Positions 23,132 through 31,454 of a stretch of 64,000 nucleotides of DNA are shown here, piece by piece. The stretch spans positions 1 to 64,000 of the forward strand of contig DATNDR010000042.1 of the NCBI GenBank assembly GCA_035606945.1, given 5' to 3'. This DNA is from GCA-003244245 sp035606945. GTDB taxonomy: Bacteria > Actinomycetota > Actinomycetes > Mycobacteriales > Pseudonocardiaceae. The notes beneath the pieces are model-generated. The model had not been told where the DNA came from. It saw only the letters and a program-made list of their open reading frames with translations, and did no database searches. The translations under genes and the position numbers were made by a program. Positions within the stretch are counted from its first letter, which is position 1. Each line of letters starts with the position of its first letter.

Positions 23132-25464
23132 GACACACCACCCATCCGGCGGACCCGCACCGCGGCCAGCTTGAAGATCGGCTGCTTGGACGCCGGATCC
23201 CAGTCGGTGATGGTGAGCTCGTTGGCGGCGCGATCATGCTGGTCAGGGTCCGCAGCGTCCCAGTAGCCGTAGTGAAACGGCACGAACAGCACCCCCTCGC
23301 GAATGCCGCTGATCCGGACCTCCGCTCGGATCGCGCCGCGCGGGGAACTGACCTCCACCACGTCGCCCTCGCTGACACCGTGGGCGGCGGCGTCCTTGAC
23401 CGACATCTCCACCCACACCTGCGGCGCGGCCGCCTGCAGCTCCGGCGTCCGGCCGGTCTTGGTCCGGGTGTGGAACTGATACAGCGTCCGGCCGGTGATG
23501 AGGTACAGCGGGAACTCGTCGCTGGGCACCTCGTGCGCCGGCAGGTACTCGGCAGCCTTGATCACCGCTTGGCCACCTGGGTTCATGGCCCGGTACTCCG
23601 TCGGCTCCAGTGGTGCCCCGGTGACCAGATCGCGACCGTAACTTTCGCAGTACTCCGGCGTGGCCCAGAACTGGCCGTCGGCGTAGAGCCGTTCGGTGCC
23701 CTCGGGGTGCTCGGCGGTGCACGGCCACTGGATCCCGCTGCCGCCGCGCAGCTTGGCGTAACTCAGGCCGGTGTAGTCACAGGGGCGGCCGGCGCTGCAC
23801 TGCTTCCACGCCTCGAACGCCGACTCGGCGTCGTGCCAGGGCGGCAGCGGCTGGCCATCTTTGTCGCGGAAGTCCATCCGTCGCGCGTAGTCCAGGAAGA
23901 TGTCGAGATCAGGGCGTGCCACGCCGGGTGGTTCGACCGCCTTGTCCGACAGGTGCACGGTGCGGTCGGCGTTGGTGAAGGTGCCGGTCTTCTCCGCCCA
24001 AGTGGCCGCGGGCAGCACCACGTCGGCCAGCTCGGTGGTCTCGGTCGGGAAGATGTCCTGCACCACCAGGAACAGCCGCTGCTGGGACAGGATCGAGCGG
24101 ATCCGGCTCAGCTCCGGCAGCGACACCGCCGGGTTGGTGCCGCTGACCCACAAAAACCGGATGGTGCCCTGCTCGACGTACCGCATCATCTGCATCAGGT
24201 GGGTGGGGGGCGCGTAGTGCGGGATCTGGATCTGCTCGAGGTTCCAGATCCGGGCCAGCTCGGCGACGTGGGAGTCGTTGGCCCAGTTGCGGAAACCGGG
24301 CAGGTCGCCGTCGGCGCCGCATTCCCGGGTGTTCTCCGCGGTGGGTTGGCCATTCATCTGCAGGACACCGGCGCCCGGCTTGCCGAGCATGCCGCGGATG
24401 ATGTTGATGTTGTTCACTTGCACGGCCGCCGCGGTGGCCTGGTGCGACTGGTAGAAGCCCTGCAGCACGGTGGACAGCAGCCGCTGCGCGGTGCCGAGAA
24501 TGCGGGCCGCCTCGCGGATCTGCTGCGCCGGCACCCGGCAGATCTCCTCGACGCGCTCAGGTGGGTAGTCCTCGACCTGTTGCCTCAACTCGTCGAAGCC
24601 GACGGTGTGGGCGGCGATGTAATCGTGATCAACCCAATCGTTGCGGATGATCTCGTGCAGCAGCCCGTTCATCAGGGCGACGTTGGTGCCTGGCAGTGGC
24701 GCCAGGTGCACCGTCGCCGCCCGGGCCACCGGCGTTACCCGCGGATCCACGCAGATCAACGTCGGCGGGTTCGGCCCGGCCAGCCGATCCAGCATGCGCA
24801 TCCACAACACGGTCTGCGTCTCGGCCACGTTGTGGCCGTACAGCGCGATCACGTCGGCGTGGTCGATGTCGCGGTAGGAACCGGGTTGGCCATCACAGGC
24901 GAACGACTCCTTCAACGCTTCGGCGGCAGTCGCGGTGCACAGCCGGGTGTTGCCGTCGACGTGGTTGGTGCCGATCGCGCCGTGCGCGATCACTCCCAGC
25001 GTGTAGTACTCCTCCAGGAACAGCTGCCCGGTCGTGTAGAACCCCAGCGCGCTGGGCCCCTGTTCTGCGAGCAGTTCCTTGCTGCGCCGGACGACCAGGT
25101 CCATCGCGGTATCCCAGTCGGTTTCCACCAGGCGGCCGCCGTCCCGGACGAGAGGAGCGGTGAGGCGGTCGGCGGCGGCGTTGGCCTGCCAGCCGAACAG
25201 GTCCTTCGGGTCCAGGCGACCGTGGTTGACGCGGTCGACGGCTCGACCGCGGACCCCGACGATCCGCCCGCCGGACACCGCGATGTCCATCGCGTCGCCG
25301 TTGGAGTGCAGGATCGACGCGGACTGCACCCAGCGCTCGACCTGCCCGGCGCTGACGCTGTCGGCGAGGTGTGCGTCAACCCGTGTCGGCCAGCTATCGC
25401 CGGGGCCGTACGGGGTCCGCGCCCCCCAGGGCTCGGCAATCCGATCACGGAATCCCACCAGCAC
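23128..25464 (-). CDS. molybdopterin oxidoreductase lacking the N-terminal Fe-S ligands
   Basis: This 778-residue member of the formate dehydrogenase/nitrate reductase (DMSO reductase) superfamily has the molybdopterin domains. Visible parts are DVIALYGHNVAETQTVLWMR, a candidate Mo-ligand cysteine in NTRLCTATAAEA, and the C-terminal dinucleotide-binding barrel (LITGRTLYQFHTRTKTGR, VEVSSPRGAIRAEV, GVLFVPFHYGYW). The usual CxxCxxxC..C cluster site at the start is replaced by WVQSASILHSNGDAMDIAV and by LDPKDLFGW where CPKG is expected, so no 4Fe-4S cluster is predicted. The substrate is unknown. GTG 25464 is the apparent start. The helical protein at 22649 follows with a four-base overlap. Confidence 0.85.
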   Translation of the reverse strand: MLVGFRDRIAEPWGARTPYGPGDSWPTRVDAHLADSVSAGQVERWVQSASILHSNGDAMDIAVSGGRIVGVRGRAVDRVNHGRLDPKDLFGWQANAAADRLTAPLVRDGGRLVETDWDTAMDLVVRRSKELLAEQGPSALGFYTTGQLFLEEYYTLGVIAHGAIGTNHVDGNTRLCTATAAEALKESFACDGQPGSYRDIDHADVIALYGHNVAETQTVLWMRMLDRLAGPNPPTLICVDPRVTPVARAATVHLAPLPGTNVALMNGLLHEIIRNDWVDHDYIAAHTVGFDELRQQVEDYPPERVEEICRVPAQQIREAARILGTAQRLLSTVLQGFYQSHQATAAAVQVNNINIIRGMLGKPGAGVLQMNGQPTAENTRECGADGDLPGFRNWANDSHVAELARIWNLEQIQIPHYAPPTHLMQMMRYVEQGTIRFLWVSGTNPAVSLPELSRIRSILSQQRLFLVVQDIFPTETTELADVVLPAATWAEKTGTFTNADRTVHLSDKAVEPPGVARPDLDIFLDYARRMDFRDKDGQPLPPWHDAESAFEAWKQCSAGRPCDYTGLSYAKLRGGSGIQWPCTAEHPEGTERLYADGQFWATPEYCESYGRDLVTGAPLEPTEYRAMNPGGQAVIKAAEYLPAHEVPSDEFPLYLITGRTLYQFHTRTKTGRTPELQAAAPQVWVEMSVKDAAAHGVSEGDVVEVSSPRGAIRAEVRISGIREGVLFVPFHYGYWDAADPDQHDRAANELTITDWDPASKQPIFKLAAVRVRRMGGVS

Positions 25465-25507
25465 GGTTTACCCCAGACCACCGCTGGTCAATCCCCAGAA
25501 AGCGACC

Positions 25508-25533
25508 GGGGGTGCGCCACGTGGCGCACCCCC
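25508..25533. terminator. perfect 26-bp palindrome after hsp20
   Basis: GGGGGTGCGCCAC at 25508-25520 is followed directly by its exact complement to 25533. It lies 30 bases past the hsp20 stop and before the molybdoenzyme start, so it is probably the hsp20 terminator. Confidence 0.7.
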
Positions 25534-25563
25534 AGGGGTGATGAGCGGGTTCGTCACCTCTTG

Positions 25564-25998
25564 TCAGGCGGCTTCGACCTCCTTGGGCTGGTCGCCACCA
25601 GTGATCTCGATCTTGCGGGCCTTGGCCTTCTCCGCGACGGGGATGTGCAGAGTCAGCACCCCGGCGTCGTAGTGTGCTTCGACACGGTCGAGGTCCAGGG
25701 TGTCGCTGAGGAACAGCTGCCGGCTGAACGTCCCACGGGGCCGCTCGTTGGCCTGCAGTTCGACGTCCTCGCCGTAGGCGGGCTTGCGCTCAGCCCTGAC
25801 GGTGAGCACGTTGCGCTCGACATTGATGTCGATCGAGGACGGGTCCACCCCGGGCAGGTCGAAGTGCACGATGAACTGCCCGTCGTGACGGTAGGCGTCC
25901 ATCGGCATGATCGCCGGGTGCGACCTCGTGCCGTTGGCGCCGAACACTGCCTGGGCCAGCCGGTCCAGCTCCCGGAACGGGTCGGTACGCATCAGCAT
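25564..25998 (-). CDS. hsp20: Hsp20 small heat-shock protein
   Basis: This 144-residue alpha-crystallin domain protein is an ATP-independent chaperone that holds unfolding proteins. Its core includes YRHDGQFIVHFDLPGVDPSS, VERNVLTVRAERKP, GTFSRQLFLSDTLDLDRVEA and YDAGVLTLHIPVAEKAKARK. This matches the actinobacterial Hsp18/HspX length and order. AAGGAG lies about 10 bases before ATG 25998. An HspR-type HAIR operator and a stress-sigma promoter lie upstream, and the divergent gene encodes a MerR/HspR-like repressor. Confidence 0.92.
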   Translation of the reverse strand: MLMRTDPFRELDRLAQAVFGANGTRSHPAIMPMDAYRHDGQFIVHFDLPGVDPSSIDINVERNVLTVRAERKPAYGEDVELQANERPRGTFSRQLFLSDTLDLDRVEAHYDAGVLTLHIPVAEKAKARKIEITGGDQPKEVEAA

Positions 25999-26052
25999 CG
26001 TGGTCTCTCTCCTTGTGTTGCGGATGCACTGACATCTACTGACATCACTGCC

Positions 26053-26079
26053 AACGTGCATGGCCATGAAGCTGTTCCC
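26053..26079 (-). promoter_or_regulatory. SigH/SigE-type promoter of hsp20
   Basis: On the minus strand GGGAACA (complement of 26073-26079) is followed after 16 bases by CGTT (complement of 26053-26056). This matches the mycobacterial SigH consensus gGGAAYA-N16/17-cGTT. It lies about 55-80 bases upstream of the hsp20 start. Confidence 0.55.
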
Positions 26080-26093
26080 GTTCCGACAAGTTT

Positions 26094-26114
26094 CTTGATA
26101 CCTACTGACTCAAG
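26094..26114. promoter_or_regulatory. HAIR operator (HspR site)
   Basis: CTTGATA-CCTACTG-ACTCAAG matches the HspR inverted repeat CTTGAGT-N7-ACTCAAG with two mismatches in the left arm and exact spacing. It lies between the divergent hsp20 and hspR-like genes, just upstream of the stress promoter. Confidence 0.65.
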
Positions 26115-26226
26115 CCCAGGTAGCCGTCTGAAAGTGTGATTCCAGACGGCACGAGCAGCCGGCGCGCTAGTGCGGGAACCTGTAAGAGCCACGGTAGGAT
26201 CATTGCGGTCAGCACCGGGAGAACAG

Positions 26227-26562
26227 GTGACCCCACCACGGCGCAGGCCGAGCAGGCTCGACGACGATGACTTCCCCGCCTACACCACGGGCCTGGCTGC
26301 CGAGCTCCTCGGCGTTCAACCGGCCTTCCTGCGCAGCCTCGATGCGGCCGGGCTGCTCACTCCGAACCGGTCGGCCGGCGGTCAGCGACGGTACTCGCGC
26401 ACCGAGCTGGCGCTGGCCCTGCAGGTGCGCGAACTGCTAGACGCGAACATGCCGCTGATCGCCGCCATCCGGATCGTCAGTCTCGAACGCCAGCTGGAAG
26501 CCGCCCACCGGCGCATCGTCTATCTCGAATCACTCGTACCGCAGGGCTTCGACAGGCCGTAG
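26227..26562 (+). CDS. hspR: MerR-family heat-shock regulator (HspR-like)
   Basis: This 111-residue protein has a MerR helix-turn-helix (YTTGLAAELLGVQPAFLRSL, DAAGLLTPNRSAGGQRRYSR) and a single dimerisation helix without a ligand-binding domain, as in HspR. GTG 26227 follows GGGAGAACAG. It is divergent to hsp20 with a HAIR-like operator between them, so it probably represses hsp20 and itself. The DnaK operon, where HspR usually lies, is absent, so this may be a second, dedicated HspR. Its 3' end overlaps the convergent permease gene by 33 bases. Confidence 0.7.
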   Translation: MTPPRRRPSRLDDDDFPAYTTGLAAELLGVQPAFLRSLDAAGLLTPNRSAGGQRRYSRTELALALQVRELLDANMPLIAAIRIVSLERQLEAAHRRIVYLESLVPQGFDRP

Positions 26563-27747
26563 CCGAGCGGCCCGATTGGCCGGGTAGCCGCCGGCGATGA
26601 CACCGATCGCGAGGCTGATCCCGAATGACAGCAACACGGAGGGGATGCTCACGGTGGGTGCGAAGTTACTGAGCGTGGCACCCATGGCCGGGGCGAGGTG
26701 GGCACCGAGCAACGCCAATCCCACCCCGACGGCAATGCCGATCATCCCACCGAGGCCGGCCAACACGACCGATTCGATGAGAAACTGGTTGAGGATCGCG
26801 CCGCGGGTGGCGCCGATCGCTTTGCGAATGCCAATCTCCCGCGTTCGTTCGGTCACCGAGACCAGCATGATGTTCAGCACCCCGATAGCGCCGACGAGCA
26901 GCGAGATCGACGCGACCGAGGCTGTGAACAGGGTGAGGAGCTGCAAGACCTGGTTGAAGGAGTCGAGCCGGGTGCGCAGGGATTGAACCTCGAAGTCTCT
27001 TCTCGCGGGGTCCTGGATCCGGTGCCGGTCGCTGAGAATGCTGGTCACCTGATCCTCGACGGCGGGCACGTCAGATGCCTGATCGGCTTGGACGGTGATC
27101 TGGTTGAGTTTGTCACCGCCGCCGAACACAAAGCGCCGCGCGGTGTCCAGCGGCATGACCGCGTCGTTGTCTGCCGGCTCCCCGGCCGCCTGCATCACAC
27201 CGATGACCTGGAATGTCTGGTGGTTGAACCGGACCGCCTGGCGCAGCGCCGCCTCGGGCTCACCGAACAGGCTGGTCGCCACGGTGGGACCGAGAACCAC
27301 CACCCTGGCAGTGGAGCGGACCTGGGCGTGGTCGAAAAAGGTACCCAGCGCCATATCCCGGTTGTTCACCTCGAGCCAGGTTTCGGTGGAGCCGATGACC
27401 TGCGAGCGGTACTTGTTGGTATCGGTCTCGGCCAGTGCCTGCCCGGTCACGGCCGGGATGACGGCGGAAGCATTGGCCACCTCCCGGCGCAACGCGTCCA
27501 CGTCGGCGTCGATCAGATCCCTCGGGGGACCACCGCCGGGAACGTTGCCGGTCGACGGCACGATGGTGATCAAATTGGCCAGCGGCTGAATTTTCGCGTT
27601 GACCGAAGCCTGCACCCCGTTACCGATAGCAACCAGCAGTATCACCGCTGCCACACCGATAATGATCCCGAGCATGGTCAACGCAGACCGTAACCGGTGA
27701 GCGCGCAAACCTCGTAGCGCGATACCCACTGCTTCCCGCAGGCTCAT
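26530..27747 (-). CDS. MacB/FtsX-type ABC transporter permease, orphan copy 2
   Basis: This 405-residue permease is a clear paralogue of the one at 14794-16071. It has the same helix, MacB core domain and three-helix order and nearly the same key segments: LLVGAIGVLNIMLVSVTERT, then REIGIRKAIGATRGAILNQF, and the closing GVIAGGYPANRAARLRPVEA. No ATPase gene adjoins. ATG 27747 has no strong ribosome binding site. Two lone permeases suggest shared use of an ATPase located elsewhere. Confidence 0.85.
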   Translation of the reverse strand: MSLREAVGIALRGLRAHRLRSALTMLGIIIGVAAVILLVAIGNGVQASVNAKIQPLANLITIVPSTGNVPGGGPPRDLIDADVDALRREVANASAVIPAVTGQALAETDTNKYRSQVIGSTETWLEVNNRDMALGTFFDHAQVRSTARVVVLGPTVATSLFGEPEAALRQAVRFNHQTFQVIGVMQAAGEPADNDAVMPLDTARRFVFGGGDKLNQITVQADQASDVPAVEDQVTSILSDRHRIQDPARRDFEVQSLRTRLDSFNQVLQLLTLFTASVASISLLVGAIGVLNIMLVSVTERTREIGIRKAIGATRGAILNQFLIESVVLAGLGGMIGIAVGVGLALLGAHLAPAMGATLSNFAPTVSIPSVLLSFGISLAIGVIAGGYPANRAARLRPVEALRYE

Positions 27748-27817
27748 TGTCTTCGACGTAACCAGTGATCGGCGTTGCTCACAAGTGGTTTATCGCACCG
27801 AAGCGGCAGGAGGTTTC

Positions 27818-28507
27818 GTGGGGATTAGACCGTTGATTGCGGGCCGGTTCGGCACGGGATTGCACGGATCGGATCTGATCTGGATGCAACCGGTCGCTAC
27901 GCCCGACTCAGGGCTGTGGCACTGGCTGGCAGCCGGCACGGTCCTGGCCTGCTGGGCGCTGTTCGCCGTGGTCTGGCTCCTCGGAGCGATCTACAACTGG
28001 CGGCGAGCACCGGCCGTACGGGAGCGCAGCGCTGCCGTCTCCCCGTGGCTGATGGGAACCGCCGCGGTGCTGGTGCTCACCCGAGTCGTGCCGGACAGGA
28101 TCTGGCGCCCGATCACGGTGGACGCCCGCTGGCTGGTGGTCGCCGGCCCGATCGGCGCGGCCCTGCTCGTCGTCGCCACCGCATTCACCCTATGGGCCCG
28201 GACCGCGCTGGGCACGATGTGGACGTCGGCGGCGGTGGTCAAGGACGATCATGTGTTGCGCACCGACGGCCCGTACAAAATCACCCGGCACCCCATCTAC
28301 ACCGGCCTGCTCGGAATGCTCGCCGGCACCGCTCTCATCGATGGGCTGGGCCGGTGGGTGGCCTTCTTCATACTGGGTGTGCTGCTGGTCGGGGTGAAGA
28401 TCCGGGCCGAGGAACGGCTGTTGAAGCGCACCCTCGGCGCCGCCCATGACCAGTACCGCCATCGAGTGCCGCTGCTCATTCCCCGGCTGCGGGCCGGGCC
28501 GAAGTAG
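27818..28507 (+). CDS. isoprenylcysteine carboxyl methyltransferase (ICMT)-family membrane protein
   Basis: This protein of about 229 residues has four or five membrane helices. Its C-terminal ICMT/PEMT-type SAM-binding region is VVKDDHVLRTDGPYKITRHP, then IYTGLLGMLAGTALI, then KIRAEERLLKRTLGAAHDQY. Bacterial members methylate small lipids or isoprenoid-like acceptors, and the substrate is not predictable here. GTG 27818 lies close behind GCAGGAGG, although the frame is open to 27785. Confidence 0.78.
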   Translation: MGIRPLIAGRFGTGLHGSDLIWMQPVATPDSGLWHWLAAGTVLACWALFAVVWLLGAIYNWRRAPAVRERSAAVSPWLMGTAAVLVLTRVVPDRIWRPITVDARWLVVAGPIGAALLVVATAFTLWARTALGTMWTSAAVVKDDHVLRTDGPYKITRHPIYTGLLGMLAGTALIDGLGRWVAFFILGVLLVGVKIRAEERLLKRTLGAAHDQYRHRVPLLIPRLRAGPK

Positions 28508-28614
28508 CCGGCGGCCCCGCTTTCCCGGCTACGCCACACTGAGTCGCTACGCTGCGCAAGCGCGCCCGTTGTGTACCCTCACAGCACTTGCGACCCAGAC
28601 GGGGGGAAAGCCCG

Positions 28615-29481
28615 ATGCGCCACCGCGTCGTGAAAAGCCATCGTCGCCGCGTCCGTACTGCCGCGATGGCGTCGGCCGCGGTTGCGGCGACGGTGTCGGT
28701 CGGTGTGCTGGTGCCCGGCACCGCGTCGGCCGGGATGCCCGCGTGGGCACCGAACGGGCAGGCCACCATCCACCCAGGAGTGGTGACGAACACCCAGGGC
28801 GGCGGCGAGTGCACCGCCAACTTCATCTTCTACAACGCCGCCGACGTGTTCATCGGCCAAGCGGCGCACTGCGCCGGTACCGGAGCTCCCACCGAGACCA
28901 GCGGCTGCACCTCGGCCACGAAACCGCTGGGCACGCCGGTCACCATCGGCGGCGCGAGCAAGCCGGGCACTCTGGTGTACAGCTCGTGGATCACCATGGC
29001 GAAGCTCGGCGAGAAGGACGCCAACACCTGCGCATTCAATGATTTCGCCCTCGTCAAGGTCGATCCGGCCGATCGAGCCAAAATCAACCCCAGCGTGCCG
29101 TTCTTCGGCGGACCGATCGGTATCTTCACCGGCTCGACTGGACTCGGTGACCGGATATTCACCTACGGTAATTCGCCGCTGCGGGGTGGGGTCGCGGCGT
29201 TGTCCCCGAAGACCGGATTCAGCCTGGGCGACGACGGGGGCGGTTGGTCGCACACCTGTTACACGGCGACGCCCGGGATTCCCGGTGACTCCGGCAGTGC
29301 TGTGCTGTCCAGTGACGGAAAAGCGTTGGGCGTGCTGACCTCGCTGGCGGTGGCTCCGCTGGCCGCCAGCAACGGCGTGGGCGACATGTCTCGAGAACTG
29401 GACTACCTCAACGCCCATGGCGGCCTCGGCACGGTCGCCCTGGCGCTGGGCACCGAGCCGTTCCATCCCGCCGTCTCCTGA
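28615..29481 (+). CDS. secreted trypsin-like serine protease
   Basis: This 288-residue protein has a typical secretion signal (basic KSHRRRVRTAAMASAAVAAT, hydrophobic core, cleavage near ASAG). The chymotrypsin-fold triad is visible: His in FIGQAAHCAG, Asp in CAFNDFALVKVD, and Ser in IPGDSGSAVLSSDG. At least two cysteine pairs are likely. It should be an exported, active peptidase of S1 type. ATG 28615 follows a G-rich Shine-Dalgarno region. Neighbours do not indicate a substrate. Confidence 0.82.
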   Translation: MRHRVVKSHRRRVRTAAMASAAVAATVSVGVLVPGTASAGMPAWAPNGQATIHPGVVTNTQGGGECTANFIFYNAADVFIGQAAHCAGTGAPTETSGCTSATKPLGTPVTIGGASKPGTLVYSSWITMAKLGEKDANTCAFNDFALVKVDPADRAKINPSVPFFGGPIGIFTGSTGLGDRIFTYGNSPLRGGVAALSPKTGFSLGDDGGGWSHTCYTATPGIPGDSGSAVLSSDGKALGVLTSLAVAPLAASNGVGDMSRELDYLNAHGGLGTVALALGTEPFHPAVS

Positions 29482-29513
29482 CTGCAACAACGCGGCGGCT
29501 GTGCCACGCTGTT

Positions 29514-30536
29514 GTGGTGCAGCTGGGGATGGTTGGTTTAGGGCGGATGGGGGCCAACATCGTGCGGCGGTTGCTGCGCGGTGGGCATGACTGCGTCGTG
29601 TACGACGTCAACGAGGCGACGGTTTCGCAGCTGGTCGATGAAGGCGCGGTGGGCACGAGTTCGCTGGCAGACTTCGCCGCCGCATTGAGCCCGCCGCGGG
29701 CCGCCTGGATCATGGTCCCGACCGCGCTGGCCGGCCAGATCGTCGAGCAGCTCGCCGCGCACTTCGAACCGGGCGACATCATCATCGACGGTGGCAACAG
29801 CTACTACCGCGATGATGTCGATAGAGCTAGGGCCCTCGGGGAGCAGGGCATCCACTATGTCGACGTGGGCACCAGCGGCGGCGTGTGGGGCATCGAGCGC
29901 GGGTACTGCTTGATGATCGGCGGCGAGTCGGATCCGATCTCGCACCTTGACCCGATCTTCCGGACGATCGCGCCGGGTGTGTCCGGCGCGGTCCGCACCC
30001 CAGGGTGCGATAACGAGCCCAGCACCGCCGAGCAGGGCTACCTGCACTGCGGACCGGCCGGTGCGGGGCACTTCGTCAAGATGGTGCACAACGGCATCGA
30101 ATACGGGCTGATGGCCGCCTACGCCGAGGGCTTCAACGTGCTGCGCCACGCCGATATCGGCTGCCACGAGGCAGTGGCCGACGCCGAGACCGCGCCACTA
30201 CGCGATCCGGAGTACTACCAGTACGACTTCGACATTCCCGCGGTCGCGGAGCTGTGGCGGCGCGGCACGGTGATCGCCTCGTGGCTGCTCGACCTGACCG
30301 CAGCCGCCCTGCACGAGTCACCGGGTTTGACGGAATTCAGCGGGCGGGTCTCCGATTCCGGCGAGGGTCGTTGGACGGTGCTGGCCGCCGTCGACGAGGG
30401 CGTCCCGGCCAACGTGCTCAGCGCCGCGTTGTACGAACGCTTCAGCTCCCGCCGCGAAGGTGACTACGGCGGCAAGCTGATCGCCGCGATGCGCAAACAG
30501 TTCGGCGGCCACGTCGAACGCCCCACCGGCGAGTAG
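29514..30536 (+). CDS. gnd: 6-phosphogluconate dehydrogenase, decarboxylating
   Basis: This 340-residue protein catalyses the oxidative decarboxylation of 6-phosphogluconate to ribulose 5-phosphate. It has an N-terminal Rossmann motif (LGMVGLGRMGANIVRRLL), the substrate motif DGGNSYYRDD, GTSGGVWGIERGYCLMIGG, and the catalytic lysine region GHFVKMVHNGIEYGLMAAYA. Its 340-residue length places it with the short GndA-type enzymes rather than the 470-residue form. GTG 29514 is 32 bases after the protease stop. Confidence 0.92.
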   Translation: MVQLGMVGLGRMGANIVRRLLRGGHDCVVYDVNEATVSQLVDEGAVGTSSLADFAAALSPPRAAWIMVPTALAGQIVEQLAAHFEPGDIIIDGGNSYYRDDVDRARALGEQGIHYVDVGTSGGVWGIERGYCLMIGGESDPISHLDPIFRTIAPGVSGAVRTPGCDNEPSTAEQGYLHCGPAGAGHFVKMVHNGIEYGLMAAYAEGFNVLRHADIGCHEAVADAETAPLRDPEYYQYDFDIPAVAELWRRGTVIASWLLDLTAAALHESPGLTEFSGRVSDSGEGRWTVLAAVDEGVPANVLSAALYERFSSRREGDYGGKLIAAMRKQFGGHVERPTGE

Positions 30537-30582
30537 CTCAGGTTCCCTTTCCCACCTTTCCCCGACATGGAAGTTGCGCCGC

Positions 30583-31029
30583 TCAGGTGCGCTGCTGCGG
30601 CACCTGGTCAGGATGCGGCACGGCTACGACGCGAAGGCCGTCGATGCCGGCGAAGTCCGCGGGATTGCTGGTGTAGAGGGGTAAGTCATGGGCGAGGGCC
30701 ACGGCAGCGATCATTGCATCGTAGGCGCGTGCAGTCGGCTTGCGCCCGGCGCGCCGCAGCGACGCTGCCACCCGACCGAATGCCCTGGCCGCGGACCTGT
30801 CGAACGGTAGCGGGTCGAAATCCGCCTCTGCTTGCTGTACCTGTGCCTGCCGGGCGGCCTGCTCCGTCTCTGAGCGTGCGACGAGCGGTCCAACGGAAAG
30901 CTCGGCCAGCGTGATGGTCGAGATCAAAGGCTCTTCCGGAAGCGCGCTTGGGTTGGTCAGCCGCGGTAACAAGATGACGGTGTTCGTGTCCAGCAGGGCG
31001 CGCCGATGCTGTGACCGTAGTTGGCTCAC
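30583..31029 (-). CDS. vapC: VapC-type PIN-domain toxin
   Basis: This 148-residue PIN-domain ribonuclease has the expected acidic residues: Asp in ALLDTNTVILL, Glu in TITLAELSVGPL, Asp in RAYDAMIAAVALAHDLPLYT and a final Asp in NPADFAGIDGLRV. VapC toxins cleave tRNA or rRNA when freed from VapB. The start GTG overlaps the vapB stop by four bases, the usual antitoxin-first order. Confidence 0.88.
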   Translation of the reverse strand: MSQLRSQHRRALLDTNTVILLPRLTNPSALPEEPLISTITLAELSVGPLVARSETEQAARQAQVQQAEADFDPLPFDRSAARAFGRVAASLRRAGRKPTARAYDAMIAAVALAHDLPLYTSNPADFAGIDGLRVVAVPHPDQVPQQRT

Positions 31030-31262
31030 AACGATGGGTTCATGACTGCGTCGATATCGGCCCGGAGTTGTGTCGGGTCGATCGCTGGCACTTGCCTCCA
31101 GCGAGCCAGCAGCGCAGCCGCCTTGAGTGGCGGCCGCAGCAGCGGACGCAGTTCGGCCACCGGCTTGCCAGCGCGGGTCACCGTCACCGTCTCACCACCG
31201 GCGACCCGGTCGATCACGTCACCGCCATGATTGCGCAGTTCGCGAATTGTTATTTCGCTCAT
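31026..31262 (-). CDS. vapB: VapB/Phd-type antitoxin
   Basis: This 78-residue protein has a Phd/YefM-type N-terminal DNA-binding part (SEITIRELRNHGGDVIDRVA, GGETVTVTRAGKPVAELRPL) and a C-terminal toxin-binding tail rich in Leu, Pro and Asp. It should neutralise the VapC toxin and autoregulate the pair. GGCAGGTG precedes ATG 31262. Confidence 0.88.
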   Translation of the reverse strand: MSEITIRELRNHGGDVIDRVAGGETVTVTRAGKPVAELRPLLRPPLKAAALLARWRQVPAIDPTQLRADIDAVMNPSL

Positions 31263-31454
31263 CACCTGCCACCGTATCACTTGTGAGACACGGTTGCGCC
31301 ACGCCGGCGTGATCGACGTGCGTGAGCTGCGTCGCGATGCAACGAAGCAGCGCTGTCCGCCACCTGGCGGAAATGCTTGAGACCGCCAGCGAGTGCCTCC
31401 CCTTCCGGGACGGGCCGATCGGGTGGCCACCGGTGTCCATGTGGGCAACCCGGG

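Noticed and set aside
23236..26139. Plus-strand open frame of 967 codons
   Set aside because: It lies antisense to the molybdoenzyme and hsp20 genes, has skewed Arg/Gly/Val/Gln composition and no domain; it is a GC-rich shadow frame.
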